Assembly (NCBI GenBank): GCA_910585375.1 | Contig: CAJUCZ010000001.1 | Span: 62,001-126,000 of the forward strand | From: an uncultured Alphaproteobacteria bacterium | GTDB lineage: Bacteria; Pseudomonadota; Alphaproteobacteria; RF32; CAG-239 | DNA: 64,000 bases | Direction of reading: 5' to 3' | In this document: positions 49,938 through 60,048 of the stretch, one piece after another | Numbering within the stretch: position 1 is the stretch's first letter | How the letters are laid out: each line of letters begins with the position of its first letter | Notes under the pieces: generated by a model | The model's database searches: none | What the model was told of the DNA's origin: nothing | The model's input: the letters and a program-made list of their open reading frames with translations, nothing else | Made by a program: the position numbers and the translations under genes

Positions 49938-50576
49938 TTAGTAAAGCATTGTTTGCAATAAAGGTACAAAATCTTTCAATGACCGCAGTTTATAATCAGG
50001 CTGCCGTCCGACATAACGGCCGTAACTCTTAACAATAATAACAGAACACCCCAGCGTTCTGGCCATTTCTACATCTGAAGCGCCGTCACCCAGAACCAGC
50101 ATTTCTCCGGAAGGCGGAACTTGTCCGCAAAACAACCCTGCGCAGGCTGCCGCTTCGTTTTTGTTGGTTACATAATCTCCCGAGCCGCATATTTTGATAA
50201 AGTAGTTCGTCCAGCCGCAGAATTCTATCTCCCGCCGTAAAATTTCGCGGTCTTTAGCACTTTGTATGTAACATTTTATATTATTCTTCCGGCAGAAAGC
50301 CAGAATTTCTTCCGCACCGCGCCGTTTGCTGATATATTTCAGGTGATTCTCACGCATGAAAGTATAAAAATATTGTTTGGCTTCTTCACGAATCTCCGGG
50401 GCGAAAACAAGTTCAAAAATATTTTTGTCCGGGTTGGCGGCACAGGTTTCGCGGATATACTGATAAGTTATATTTGTGATGTTAAAGCGGGAAAAAGTTT
50501 CTTCAAAAGAAATTTTCAAAAAACGTACGGTATTTACAAGTGTGCCGTCCCAGTCAAAAATAATATGTTTTATCAT
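49938..50576 (-). CDS. HAD-superfamily hydrolase
   Basis: A 212-aa HAD-IA-like phosphatase inserted between trkA and hfq. Motif I FDWDGTLVNT (D8, D10), motif II CYIQSAKD, motif IV VLGDGASDVEMA. Its plan resembles the island protein at 41652-42317 (cap domain, EIEFC segment before motif III) but with ordinary codon use. Substrate unknown. Confidence 0.83.
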   Translation of the reverse strand: MIKHIIFDWDGTLVNTVRFLKISFEETFSRFNITNITYQYIRETCAANPDKNIFELVFAPEIREEAKQYFYTFMRENHLKYISKRRGAEEILAFCRKNNIKCYIQSAKDREILRREIEFCGWTNYFIKICGSGDYVTNKNEAAACAGLFCGQVPPSGEMLVLGDGASDVEMARTLGCSVIIVKSYGRYVGRQPDYKLRSLKDFVPLLQTMLY

Positions 50577-50591
50577 TGATTATGCCTTTGC

Positions 50592-51947
50592 TTAAGAAAA
50601 TAGTTTTTCGGCTTTTTTTACGGCATCGGCGCCGACATAGACAACAAGCCGGTCATTTAAGCCGATTTTTTCCTGCGGGAGCGGAAAGGAAACTGTTCCA
50701 TTGCGATAAAGGGCACAAATTTTGCTGTTGGGCGGAAGTTTCAGAGCTGAAAGCTTTTTTTCAAGTACCCGGGAAGTTTCTCCGATTTTTACTTCCCAGA
50801 TTTCGCCAAAGCCTCGGCCGAGCGAATGTGCCTTAACAATCTTGGCTTTACGGATTTCTTTCAGAATATGGGAGATGGTGACGGAAGAGCGGTCAACCCA
50901 GACATTTTCCGGAGCATTCAGCAAATTGGTGTAAGCACGGGAGTTTATGAGGGATATGGTTGATGTGGCGCCCAGAGCTCCTGCCAGCAGCGGAAAAAGC
51001 ATGTTATCTTTATCGGATTCCGTTATGCTGACGGCAACATCGGCATTTTCAATGCCGGCTTCCTGAATTATTGTATCATTCATTAAATTGCCGTTGATGA
51101 CGGAAGTGCTGTTCAGATGTTTGGCCAGTCGGCGGGCAGCTGCCGCATCATTTTCAATGATTTTAACGCTCAAAATATTATCATCGCGCTCCAGCTTTTG
51201 TGCAAGATGCAATGCTATCCGGCTGCCGCCGAAGATAACAACGCGCTCAACCATCGGTTTGTCCATGTCAAAAGCATGAATGGCATCGTAAAGTTTGTTT
51301 TTTTCCACAAGAAAATAAACTTCGTCCCCTTCATCCAGAATGTCTTCATCCCGCGGGATGAAAGAAGAGCCGTTACGAATGATGTTGATAAAGGAAACAT
51401 CAAGTTCCGGCGCCAGCAGCGAAAGCTGGCTCAGCGGCGTTTTAATCAGCGGGCATTTCTTATTGCAGCGCAGGCAGACAAGTTTTAAGTTATCATCACA
51501 CAGTGACAGAGACTCCAAGGCACCGGGAAGTTTTATCAGGTTGTAAATTGCCGTGGCAATGGAAATATCCGGTGAGATAATCAAGTCAATCGGAGCATCG
51601 CTGTCATTATACAATCCGGCCCAGTCGGGGGAAAGAAACTCCTCATTGTCGAGACGGGCAATTTTTTCGGGGATATTAAAAAGCGTATGAGCCAACTGGC
51701 AGGCAACGATATTGACTTCATCACTGTCAGTGACGGACAAAAGAATATCCGTATTGGCGGCATTGGCATTTTTTAAGGTTTCGGGATGCGAAACCGAACC
51801 TAAAATCGGGCGTATATCCCAAGCTCTGGAGATTTCATCCAGATTTTTTGAGTTGTTGTCTATTACGACAATGTCGTTGCTGCCCTGCGTCAGATAGCCG
51901 ATAATACTGGCTCCGACACTGCCGGCGCCGCCGATGATTATTTTCAT
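50592..51947 (-). CDS. trkA: Trk potassium system regulator TrkA
   Basis: Cytoplasmic gating ring of the Trk channel. The 451-aa protein has two RCK units: Rossmann motif GGAGSVGASI (about 5-14) with the acidic residue in VVIDNN, a first TrkA-C domain, then a second Rossmann GGSRIALHLAQKLE (about 234-247) and the final TrkA-C domain (ALYRNGTVSFPLPQEKIGLNDRLVVYV). Works with TrkH, encoded 20 kb away. Lies between dus and the HAD gene. Confidence 0.95.
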   Translation of the reverse strand: MKIIIGGAGSVGASIIGYLTQGSNDIVVIDNNSKNLDEISRAWDIRPILGSVSHPETLKNANAANTDILLSVTDSDEVNIVACQLAHTLFNIPEKIARLDNEEFLSPDWAGLYNDSDAPIDLIISPDISIATAIYNLIKLPGALESLSLCDDNLKLVCLRCNKKCPLIKTPLSQLSLLAPELDVSFINIIRNGSSFIPRDEDILDEGDEVYFLVEKNKLYDAIHAFDMDKPMVERVVIFGGSRIALHLAQKLERDDNILSVKIIENDAAAARRLAKHLNSTSVINGNLMNDTIIQEAGIENADVAVSITESDKDNMLFPLLAGALGATSTISLINSRAYTNLLNAPENVWVDRSSVTISHILKEIRKAKIVKAHSLGRGFGEIWEVKIGETSRVLEKKLSALKLPPNSKICALYRNGTVSFPLPQEKIGLNDRLVVYVGADAVKKAEKLFS

Positions 51948-51959
51948 AATCTTTGTTCC

Positions 51960-52928
51960 TTAGCTTTTTGCACAATTTTTAAAATAGTCATCTATTGCCG
52001 AAAATGCATCTGCAAAATTGTCAATTTTTACATAGTTCTCCCGAAAACGGCGGGCATCACGCAGATTTTTGCAGTACCAACAGACATATTTGCGGGACAA
52101 CGGCAAAGCTAACTTTTCTCCATAATAGGCTGCCAATTCTTTAATATGGGTTAACAGGATTTGTTTTGTTTGCAAAACATCGGGGTCGGCCGGAAGGCTG
52201 CCGTTTTCCAGATAACAATGGCAGGCATTGATAAGCCATGGTGCCCCGAGTGCGGCACGGCCGATCATAACGCCGTCAACACCGGTATAATCAATCATTT
52301 CTTTGGCCTTTTGCGGCGAGGTAACATCGCCATTGCCAACAACCGGAATTTTTACTGCGTTTTTGACCTCGGCAATACAGTCCCAGTCAGCGGTGCCGGA
52401 ATAAAAATCGCTGCGGGTGCGGCCGTGAACAGTAATATAAGATGCTCCGCTCTGTTCGCACATCCGGGCGGTGTCAACGGCATTGACATGATTGTTGTCC
52501 CAGCCTTTGCGAAATTTGACGCTGACTTTCAGCGGTGTGGCCCGCACCACGCTTTCTATGATTTTCCCTGCCAGCGGCAGGTTTTTGAGCAATGCCGAAC
52601 CTGAATTGTTGTTAACGATTTTTTTGACCGGACAGCCCATATTAATATCCAGAGCGAAAGCCCCAAGCTCTGCTACAAGTTTGGCCGCTTCGGCAAACAG
52701 TTGCGGTTCTCCGCCGACAAGCTGGACAATAACCGGATAATTTTCTTCTCTGACATCAGCTATCCGGTAGCTTTTAGGATTGCGGCGCTGCAAGGCGTTG
52801 ACTGCAACCATTTCCGAAACAATGTTACCGGCACCGAGCGAGGCAATCAGCCTGCGCATCGGCCGGTCGGTAATTCCGGCCATGGGCGCCAGGAAAATCC
52901 GGCTTTTGAAATTCATGTTACCAATCAT
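51960..52928 (-). CDS. dus: tRNA-dihydrouridine synthase, DusB/NifR3 type
   Basis: Flavoenzyme reducing uridines in tRNA. In 322 aa: FLAPMAGITDRPMRR at the start, DINMGCPVKKIVNNNSGS with the catalytic Cys, VKFRKGWD, TVHGRTRSDFYSG, VGNGDVTSP (FMN phosphate) and MIGRAALGAPWL. A start four codons downstream (MNFKSR) is possible. Overlaps the stop of the upstream unknown gene by four bases. Confidence 0.93.
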   Translation of the reverse strand: MIGNMNFKSRIFLAPMAGITDRPMRRLIASLGAGNIVSEMVAVNALQRRNPKSYRIADVREENYPVIVQLVGGEPQLFAEAAKLVAELGAFALDINMGCPVKKIVNNNSGSALLKNLPLAGKIIESVVRATPLKVSVKFRKGWDNNHVNAVDTARMCEQSGASYITVHGRTRSDFYSGTADWDCIAEVKNAVKIPVVGNGDVTSPQKAKEMIDYTGVDGVMIGRAALGAPWLINACHCYLENGSLPADPDVLQTKQILLTHIKELAAYYGEKLALPLSRKYVCWYCKNLRDARRFRENYVKIDNFADAFSAIDDYFKNCAKS

Positions 52929-53488
52929 ATTTTAAAATCAAAGCTCCGATTGTTAGGATGCATAAAATCTAAGACGATTTTTGGTTCATTGTTGATATTA
53001 AACACAAAATTATAAGCATCGCTGGCGTATTTGATGTTTTGTGCCGTGTTGAAATTTTGCAGCCAGTTGTCATTAATGTTTAATGTAGCGTCCCCTTCAT
53101 AAATCCGGCTGGTCTGCTGAGCAGAATATTGTGGAAGCAAGGCGTGTAAGTCATCTAAAAAGTTATTTTTTTCAACCGTCTCAGCTTCATTGTTTGATGT
53201 TTTGTTCGAACTTTCTTTTTCAACCTCTTGTTTATTGGTCTTTTGTTGCTTTCCTTGCAGCGTATCTGGGTAAGAAATCAATTTTTGCAAGGTAAAAGCA
53301 GAACCGGGAGATAAACAGCCTATATTAAGAAAGCTGAAGTCAACCGAAGTTTTTTCAGAAAAACGTTCCTGCTGTTTTTCATAAGAAAAAGAAACATTTT
53401 TTTCTTTATTGGCGGTCAGCCGGCTGACTGATGACGAGATTTCATCATATATGCGGTTTATGCCGTATTCAGCCGTAAAAATCTGCAT
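52925..53488 (-). CDS. hypothetical protein next to the giant coiled-coil gene
   Basis: A 187-aa soluble protein with no signal or helix. The middle (GKQQKTNKQEVEKESSNKTSNNEAETVEKN) is low-complexity and polar, probably disordered; the C-terminal half (NINDNWLQNFNTAQNIKYASDAYNFVFNIN) is likely folded. No family recognised. It lies 12 bases after the giant coiled-coil gene and overlaps dus, so all three are probably co-expressed. Confidence 0.62.
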   Translation of the reverse strand: MQIFTAEYGINRIYDEISSSVSRLTANKEKNVSFSYEKQQERFSEKTSVDFSFLNIGCLSPGSAFTLQKLISYPDTLQGKQQKTNKQEVEKESSNKTSNNEAETVEKNNFLDDLHALLPQYSAQQTSRIYEGDATLNINDNWLQNFNTAQNIKYASDAYNFVFNINNEPKIVLDFMHPNNRSFDFKI

Positions 53489-53500
53489 CCTTAAGCCCTA

Positions 53501-56500
53501 TCAGTTTATCCTGTCCATTGCCTTGGCCAGAATGAAGTACAGTTTTCCAACGTCAGAACCGGAAAAGACAGAAAGCAGCAGACCTGAACGCTCATTATTT
53601 TTAGCCTGCGCAATAAGTCCTTCAAAGTCGTTCAGGTAACGAGTGACCAAAGTACGGAAGTCAGCATCACTTTCGTATGTGCCGCGAATGGCATTGATTT
53701 GCTGTTTGCTCATGGTCTTGCTCAGGTAACGGGCAAATACGCCTGTGTCGCCGTTATAGAACTTCTTCCATAAATCTTCTTCAATATTAGGATTGAACAA
53801 ACGATTGATGTCAACAGCCATGGTCTGAAGTTTTTCAACCATAAAGGCAGCATCTTTCAGGAAAGTATCAATCATGATTGTCTGGTATGTTTTCTTTATG
53901 TCATCCAATTTGTTTTCGGCCTTTTCCGAAGTCTCCAGCAACGTTTTCAGTTGTGTTTGGAACATTTCGCTGAATTGTTCGGACTTTTGAACAATATTGC
54001 CTGTCTTGTCATCGAAACTATGTGCGGCAGAAGTCAGCCCTTCCATGGTTGACTGCATTTTTTTGACGGTCTCTTCGGAAACGGCGACCAAAACATTGGA
54101 CTGTTGCAGGAAGACTTCTCCGGAAGAACGAATTTCGTTGGAGATTCTTTCGGCATTGGAAGCAACCTCGGAAATTGTAGCGCGGATTTTGTCGCTGGCG
54201 TTTTCCATATGAATTGAACTCATTTTGGTGGTTTCACCGACCTGCAGACTCAGGTCTTTAAGGCTCTTGCCCAATCCTTTAACCTTGTCAAATGCCTCAT
54301 TGGCACGTTTTGACAATTCCAACGACGTATCGTTCAGCACCGTGTTAAAGCAGTCAACCAGTTTCTTGGTATCTCCTGAAATGTTCATCATCTTATTGCT
54401 TTGTTCCGCAATCAAATTGTTGATTTCGACAACGCCGGTGCTGGCTTCGGCCGTAACGGTATTAAAACCGGCAATATATTTTTCGTACTCTTTGGCCGAA
54501 TTCCCGATCTGGGCAACAGACTTATTTACGCAGGCGTTCATATCGTCACTGGTTTGGGTCAGAATCATATTGGCTTGTTCCAAACTCTTCAGAGACAGTT
54601 TGGTCGTTTTGGCCACGTCTTCGCCGGCAGAAATTATCTTGTCGCTCAGGACATCAAATTCATAAGCGATTTTGGAGGTGTTTTCCGTAACATTGTCAAT
54701 ATTCTCTTTGAATTGCGCATTAATATCATTCATGCGCTTTGCCACCTCAACCGAAACGTCTGACAGCATTTTATACTGCTGAGCAATAGAGCTTTCACCC
54801 AGGCGCGCCTGAGTTGAAACAACGTTGGCAATATCGGTGAGACTGTCTTTTTGGTTTTTAATAAGTTCGCTCTGAGTACGGACTTTGCCGATATTTTCTT
54901 CCAGAGCTTTACTATGATTTTCCAAAGTTGCAGATGCGTTTTTGGTGTTTTCCGCCAAAGAAATTTCAGCTTCTTTAATCAGAGAGCAATTTTTCAGAAT
55001 GCTTTCCGTTGAGTTTCCGGCTTCTTTGGATACGTCTTTTACTACTGTTGTAAAATCTTCAACATTGCTATGGAAAGACCGTGAAACTTCGGTAATCTGA
55101 TTGCAGATAGCCAACACGTTGTCCTGAATTTGCTGCTTTTGATTACTGAACATCTGACCGATTTCGGTTAGCTTGTCAATTGATTTGTCAGAACTTTGTA
55201 TAATAGAATCCACTTGTTTGCCAAAATTTTCTTCCAAAATTGCCATGCGTGAAAATACCCTGTCAGAACTTTGCTCGATGATTCCGACTTGTTTTTTGAG
55301 CGAAATGCCGATATTGTTTGTGTTTTCGGAAATCTTGTCACAAACGTCAAAAAAGGCATCTTCCTGATTTTTGAACAAAATATTGATTGCTTCGGCTTTT
55401 TCGTCGAGAACTTGAACCACTCCGGCCACATGGTTGACCGTGCTTTCCGTGATGGATTTCAAAATTGTGTTTTGTTTGTCGAATGACGCAACAACATCGC
55501 CGACAGCTTCCAGTGAGGCGGCCGTGCTTTTATCAAGCGAGGCTATATGCTTGTCAAGAGTATCAGATATACCGTCAGCGCGTTCTTCAAGGTTTTGTGA
55601 CACTTTGTCCAGTCCGGCGACCTGAGTTTTGATAATGTCTTCAAACTGCGAGGCTTTGGACAAGGTCTGTGTTGTCGCCACATCAAGGGTTTCGCGCTGC
55701 TGTTGCAAATTGTCGTTAAGTCCCTGCGTTTTGGAGATAACATTTTCACAGACACGGAGTGCCTCGGCCATTTGATTTTTAAGGCGGGTTACGGAAGCCG
55801 AAGCGTTTTCATCAATCGTACCGGCGGTTTTAAGCAGTTCATCAACCTGACGTTTGAGTTCTGATTTGATTTCTTCCAGTTTTGTAACGGATGACGTAAT
55901 GTAACGCTGCTGCTGTGACAAAGAAGCTTCACTGACCCGGCTTTGAGTTTCAACAATTGAAGAAGCTTCCGTAATGCCGGTTGCAAATTTCTGCATAATT
56001 TCTCCGGTTTCCGTCAGCTTGGTGCAAGCCTGCTCGGCAGTTTGGCGCAAATTGTTTGCTTTTTCGACCATAACGGCGTCAACGCTTTTGACGGAGGTTT
56101 CGGCCTCTTCCGAAATCCGGCGGATGTTTTCTTTATGAAGTTCCAATCCGGCAAGAGTTTCATTGGTTTTTGCCATGGAAGCATCTACAATATTCATAAA
56201 GCGGGTATTCTTATCATCCAGACTGCGAACCATGTCGTCAAGAGCCGCGACGGCGTTGTTGCGCAAATCCTGCAATCGGCCGGCCTGCATATTCAGGCGG
56301 GTGTCAACTTCTTCCAGATCATTGGCAATCGTATCAGATACGTTATGTAATCCTTCAACCTGAGTATTGATTGTTTCGCCGATGGCATTGGTGCGGGCGA
56401 TGATTTTTTCGACTTCCTGATTAAGGGTTTCACCCTGAGCACGAATTTTTTGTGAAAGCTGCTCTGTATTTTTATCAAGCTGCTGACTGTGCTGCGATGC

Positions 56501-57490
56501 GATGTCTCCCTGTCTTCTCAAGATTTCTTCCAGCCGGCCGACACCTTTTTCTATCAATTGGCATGTCCGTTCGGTTCCTGCGGCGGCGGATTGAGCTACG
56601 GCGTCAAGTTTGCCGGCCTGTGCCGTAACGGCATCGCTGATATAGCTGACGTTTTTGACCGCGCGGTCATTAAACTCAAGCATGAGCTCATTGGCTTTGG
56701 CCATACGGTTTCCGGTTTCATCGGAAATATTTTTCAGCAGCAGGCCGGAATTTTGCAATTCCTGCAGGCGCGGAGCAATATTATTGAATAATTCACTGAT
56801 GTTATTTTGAAACTGGTTTTGCACCGATAAAAATTCAGAAGCCTGTGTTTTGAGGCTGTCGCTCGATGAGGCTGCTTTATCCGATACATAATCAAAACTT
56901 TTTACAAGATTTTTAACGTTTTCATTCAATTCGATCAGAGTATTTGACGAATAGTTATCAAGGGCGCCAACAAGTTTGGCAAAGTCATCAACACGATTGC
57001 CAAGTTCGTTTTTGATAAATTCGGTTTGTTCCGTAGCCTGTCTGGTGGCCTCGCGAAGTTCCTGCACCTGAGCGCGGATGGCCTCGGCCATAGCCTGAGC
57101 AGTTTCGGCTCCGGAGGCATCGGACGGATAAACCAGATTGTTCATATATGTCCGGAGCAGTCGTGCTTCCTGTTTGAAATTTGTACCACGGTCAATATAG
57201 GCAATTACGACCCAGATAACAGCTAAGGGAAGCGTTACGCCGGCAAGAAAGCCGCCGAATTCGTCAGGCATCATCAAAAACAGGTTGGACCAGCCGAAAA
57301 ATTGGGTAATGTAAACCAATACTATACCGAACCAGCCAAGACTGACCCAGATCATCAGGCGATGAAGACCGCCGGTTGTCCAAGAGTTGTTTTCTTCGGT
57401 TTCGGCAATGTTGTTTTTTGGCGGCATGGTCATATAAGCAGGAAGACGGTTTTCCTGTTCAGATTTATTCTCAACCGGTTGATTTGCCAT
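53501..57490 (-). CDS. giant membrane-anchored coiled-coil protein
   Basis: A 1329-aa protein from the ATG at 57490, preceded by GGGGA; a TTG at 57505 would overlap that site. A proline-containing cytoplasmic N-terminus (about 1-43) is followed by two membrane helices (about 44-64 and 80-99) and over 1100 residues of near-continuous heptad and helical sequence rich in Thr, Ser, Asn, Glu and Lys, with recurring phrases such as TQVAGLDKVSQ, VEGLHNVSDTIA and LDEKAEAIN. A compact C-terminal domain (about 1240-1329, NPNIEEDLWKKFYNGDTGVFARYLSK) ends it. It resembles apolipoprotein- or kinesin-labelled alphaproteobacterial proteins; role unknown, perhaps envelope scaffolding. Confidence 0.78.
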   Translation of the reverse strand: MANQPVENKSEQENRLPAYMTMPPKNNIAETEENNSWTTGGLHRLMIWVSLGWFGIVLVYITQFFGWSNLFLMMPDEFGGFLAGVTLPLAVIWVVIAYIDRGTNFKQEARLLRTYMNNLVYPSDASGAETAQAMAEAIRAQVQELREATRQATEQTEFIKNELGNRVDDFAKLVGALDNYSSNTLIELNENVKNLVKSFDYVSDKAASSSDSLKTQASEFLSVQNQFQNNISELFNNIAPRLQELQNSGLLLKNISDETGNRMAKANELMLEFNDRAVKNVSYISDAVTAQAGKLDAVAQSAAAGTERTCQLIEKGVGRLEEILRRQGDIASQHSQQLDKNTEQLSQKIRAQGETLNQEVEKIIARTNAIGETINTQVEGLHNVSDTIANDLEEVDTRLNMQAGRLQDLRNNAVAALDDMVRSLDDKNTRFMNIVDASMAKTNETLAGLELHKENIRRISEEAETSVKSVDAVMVEKANNLRQTAEQACTKLTETGEIMQKFATGITEASSIVETQSRVSEASLSQQQRYITSSVTKLEEIKSELKRQVDELLKTAGTIDENASASVTRLKNQMAEALRVCENVISKTQGLNDNLQQQRETLDVATTQTLSKASQFEDIIKTQVAGLDKVSQNLEERADGISDTLDKHIASLDKSTAASLEAVGDVVASFDKQNTILKSITESTVNHVAGVVQVLDEKAEAINILFKNQEDAFFDVCDKISENTNNIGISLKKQVGIIEQSSDRVFSRMAILEENFGKQVDSIIQSSDKSIDKLTEIGQMFSNQKQQIQDNVLAICNQITEVSRSFHSNVEDFTTVVKDVSKEAGNSTESILKNCSLIKEAEISLAENTKNASATLENHSKALEENIGKVRTQSELIKNQKDSLTDIANVVSTQARLGESSIAQQYKMLSDVSVEVAKRMNDINAQFKENIDNVTENTSKIAYEFDVLSDKIISAGEDVAKTTKLSLKSLEQANMILTQTSDDMNACVNKSVAQIGNSAKEYEKYIAGFNTVTAEASTGVVEINNLIAEQSNKMMNISGDTKKLVDCFNTVLNDTSLELSKRANEAFDKVKGLGKSLKDLSLQVGETTKMSSIHMENASDKIRATISEVASNAERISNEIRSSGEVFLQQSNVLVAVSEETVKKMQSTMEGLTSAAHSFDDKTGNIVQKSEQFSEMFQTQLKTLLETSEKAENKLDDIKKTYQTIMIDTFLKDAAFMVEKLQTMAVDINRLFNPNIEEDLWKKFYNGDTGVFARYLSKTMSKQQINAIRGTYESDADFRTLVTRYLNDFEGLIAQAKNNERSGLLLSVFSGSDVGKLYFILAKAMDRIN

Positions 57491-57585
57491 ATTTAATTTC
57501 CCCAAATTTAAAAAATATTTTCCCTTGGGGCTGAGTTTAGCTTATTTTTTTGTTTTTTTAAATATTATTTTGTTTCTTTCCACCG

Positions 57586-57765
57586 TTATTCCGCGGCTTT
57601 TTTCCTGAGGACATAGTTTAGCCTTTTTGCAGCCTGCAGTTTCATTTCATCGACAGACAGACCGGCCGGAACGACAACGCTGACTTCAGTTTTGGTTTCC
57701 GGTTCTATGGCGCTGACTTTGACAACATTGCCGTTTTTTTTGAATTCAAACAAAATTTCCGCCAT
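57586..57765 (-). CDS. small conserved-looking protein (DUF6898-like)
   Basis: A 59-aa gene below common length cut-offs, starting MAEILFEFKKNGNVVKVSA and ending YVLRKKAAE. AAAGGA lies seven bases before its ATG, and the gap between parC and the giant coiled-coil gene is otherwise unexplained. The sequence has a short strand-strand-helix pattern (VKVSAIEPETKTEVSVVVPAGLSVDEMKLQAAKRL) that resembles, from memory, small alphaproteobacterial proteins filed as DUF6898. Function unknown. Confidence 0.75.
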   Translation of the reverse strand: MAEILFEFKKNGNVVKVSAIEPETKTEVSVVVPAGLSVDEMKLQAAKRLNYVLRKKAAE

Positions 57766-57802
57766 ATTGTTATCCTTTCTGAAAAAGAAAGACCAAGGGG
57801 GC

Positions 57803-60028
57803 TTAGTCTTTCAGGAATTTATTGCTTTTCGGAAAACCGAACGGCGCCAATTTTCCGACTTGTCCGCGATGGCCCAGCCATGACAGGAGTTCGTTTTCAG
57901 TTTTGGTGCCGCCGGTACGGTTATATACAAAGCCGTCAGCTTCATTAAAAATTTGAATATCCGACAGTCCGCCGTCTTTATACTTTTGCAGTGTAACGCC
58001 GCGGCCGCGCGCCATGGTCGGAATTTCTTCAACCTTAAAGATCAGCAGTTTGCGGTTATCGCCGATAACAGCAACCATATCGCCGGTAATTTTTTTGCAA
58101 AAGACCGTTGTTTCATTATCTCCCAAGTTCATAATTTTACGGCCGTTGCGGGTTTGGGCGACGATATGGTTTTCATCAACCAAAAAGCCTTTGCCGGTAT
58201 TAGAGGCAATCAGGTATTGCGCTTTTGGTTCAAAGACAAACATATCACATATATTATCATTATTACCCAAATCAACCATCAGGCGCAATGGCTGGCCAAA
58301 GCCGCGTCCGCTCGGAATCTCGCTGCCGGAAACATTAAAGAACTTGCCGGAGGTATCAAACAGAATGATTTTGTCCGTTGTCTGGGCATGAATGGCTTTC
58401 AGAAGAGAATCATCATCTTTGAATTTAAATTCTTCATTCAAATCCGAATGTCCTTTGATGCATCTGATCCAGCCTTTTTGCGATAAAATGATGGTAATCG
58501 GCTCTTTTTCGACAAAGGCCTCAACCGGAACTTCGATATCGTCAGGAACTTCGGCAAATTCGGTGCGGCGGCGGCCGAGAGCAGTTTTTTTGCCGAATTT
58601 TTCCTTGGTCGCTTTAATTTCCGTTGCAACGGCTTCCCACATTTTAATCTCGCTGGACAGCAGGCTTTCCAGTTCTCCTTTTTCGGCGGCAAGCGTTTCA
58701 TATTCGTTTTTAATCTCGGCTTCTTCCAGCTTGCGCAGGTTACGCAGCTTCATATTCAAAATGGCTTCGGCCTGATTTTCGGTCAGTTTAAAGTCGGCAG
58801 TCATTTTTGCTTTGGGATCATCTTCTTCCCTGATGATACGGATGATTTCATCCAGATTGAGATAAGCAATCAGATAGCCGGCCAGAATCTCCATGCGGGC
58901 GTTAATTTTATCAAGCCGGAAATTGGAGCGGCGTTTTAAGACAATCATGCGATGATTTAAAAATTCGCGCAGGACTTCCTGAATGCTCATTACCCGAGGA
59001 ACGCCATCGGAATCCAAAACATTCATATTCATACTGAACCGGACTTCCAAATCCGTGTTTTTAAACAGGTGCTCCATCAGGAGTTTGGCATCAACCGTCC
59101 GGTTTTTGGGTTCCAGCACAATACGGACGTCATGGGTCGATTCATCACGGATGTCGTTCAGCAGCGGGAGTTTTTTCTCCTGAAGCAGAGAGGCAATTTT
59201 TTCAATCAGTTTGGATTTTTGAACCTGATAAGGAATTTCCTTAATGATTATCTGGTATTGGCCATGACTTAAGTCTTCTGTTTCCCAACGGGCACGAATG
59301 CGAAAATAACCGCGACCGGTTTTATAAGTTTCCAAAATGCTTGCAAAGTTGTCCACGATAATGCCGCCGGTCGGAAAATCGGGACCTTTCAGGCGTTTGA
59401 CCAAAGGTTCGATTTCGCAATCCGGATTTTCAATCTGATAAAGGAGCGCATCGCAAACCTCACTCAGATTGTGCGGCGGAATATTGGTGGCCATGCCGAC
59501 GGCAATACCGGAAGTTCCGTTGCACAACAGATTGGGGACGGCTGCCGGCATAACGACAGGTTCATCCTCCTCTCCGTCATATGTTTCTCTGAAGTCAACA
59601 GAGTTCTCATTCAGCCCTTCCATCAACGCCATGGCAAATTCGGTCAGGCGGGCTTCCGTGTAACGCATGGCGGCCGGACCGTCTCCGTCAATATTACCAA
59701 AGTTGCCCTGCCCGTCAACCAACGGATAGCGTACCGAAAAATCCTGTGCCAGACGAGCCATCGCCTGATAAACCGCGGAATCCCCATGCGGGTGATATTT
59801 ACCGATAACATCACCGACAACGCGGGCGCATTTTTTGAAGCTTGACTTGGGGTCAAGATGCAGCTGGCGCATGGCAAAAAGCAAGCGGCGATGAACGGGC
59901 TTCAGTCCGTCACGGACGTCCGGCAAAGAACGGGAAACGATTGTCGACATGGCGTAAGACAAATAGCGGCTGCTCAGTTCTTCGGCCAAGGCCACGCTGC
60001 GGATTTTTTCTTCAACAATTTCAGGCAT
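57803..60028 (-). CDS. parC: DNA topoisomerase IV subunit A
   Basis: Decatenates daughter chromosomes with ParE. In the 741-aa protein the N-terminal breakage-reunion domain has [20 protein letters not shown], the quinolone region [14 protein letters not shown] and catalytic Tyr123 in MRYTEARL; the GyrA-box of gyrase (QRRGGKG) is absent, which supports ParC. The C-terminal beta-pinwheel is short (about 240 residues). At the position equivalent to E. coli ParC Glu84 there is Gln88. parE is not in the window. Confidence 0.94.
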   Translation of the reverse strand: MPEIVEEKIRSVALAEELSSRYLSYAMSTIVSRSLPDVRDGLKPVHRRLLFAMRQLHLDPKSSFKKCARVVGDVIGKYHPHGDSAVYQAMARLAQDFSVRYPLVDGQGNFGNIDGDGPAAMRYTEARLTEFAMALMEGLNENSVDFRETYDGEEDEPVVMPAAVPNLLCNGTSGIAVGMATNIPPHNLSEVCDALLYQIENPDCEIEPLVKRLKGPDFPTGGIIVDNFASILETYKTGRGYFRIRARWETEDLSHGQYQIIIKEIPYQVQKSKLIEKIASLLQEKKLPLLNDIRDESTHDVRIVLEPKNRTVDAKLLMEHLFKNTDLEVRFSMNMNVLDSDGVPRVMSIQEVLREFLNHRMIVLKRRSNFRLDKINARMEILAGYLIAYLNLDEIIRIIREEDDPKAKMTADFKLTENQAEAILNMKLRNLRKLEEAEIKNEYETLAAEKGELESLLSSEIKMWEAVATEIKATKEKFGKKTALGRRRTEFAEVPDDIEVPVEAFVEKEPITIILSQKGWIRCIKGHSDLNEEFKFKDDDSLLKAIHAQTTDKIILFDTSGKFFNVSGSEIPSGRGFGQPLRLMVDLGNNDNICDMFVFEPKAQYLIASNTGKGFLVDENHIVAQTRNGRKIMNLGDNETTVFCKKITGDMVAVIGDNRKLLIFKVEEIPTMARGRGVTLQKYKDGGLSDIQIFNEADGFVYNRTGGTKTENELLSWLGHRGQVGKLAPFGFPKSNKFLKD

Positions 60029-60048
60029 TTTTACTCTGTTTTATTCTT

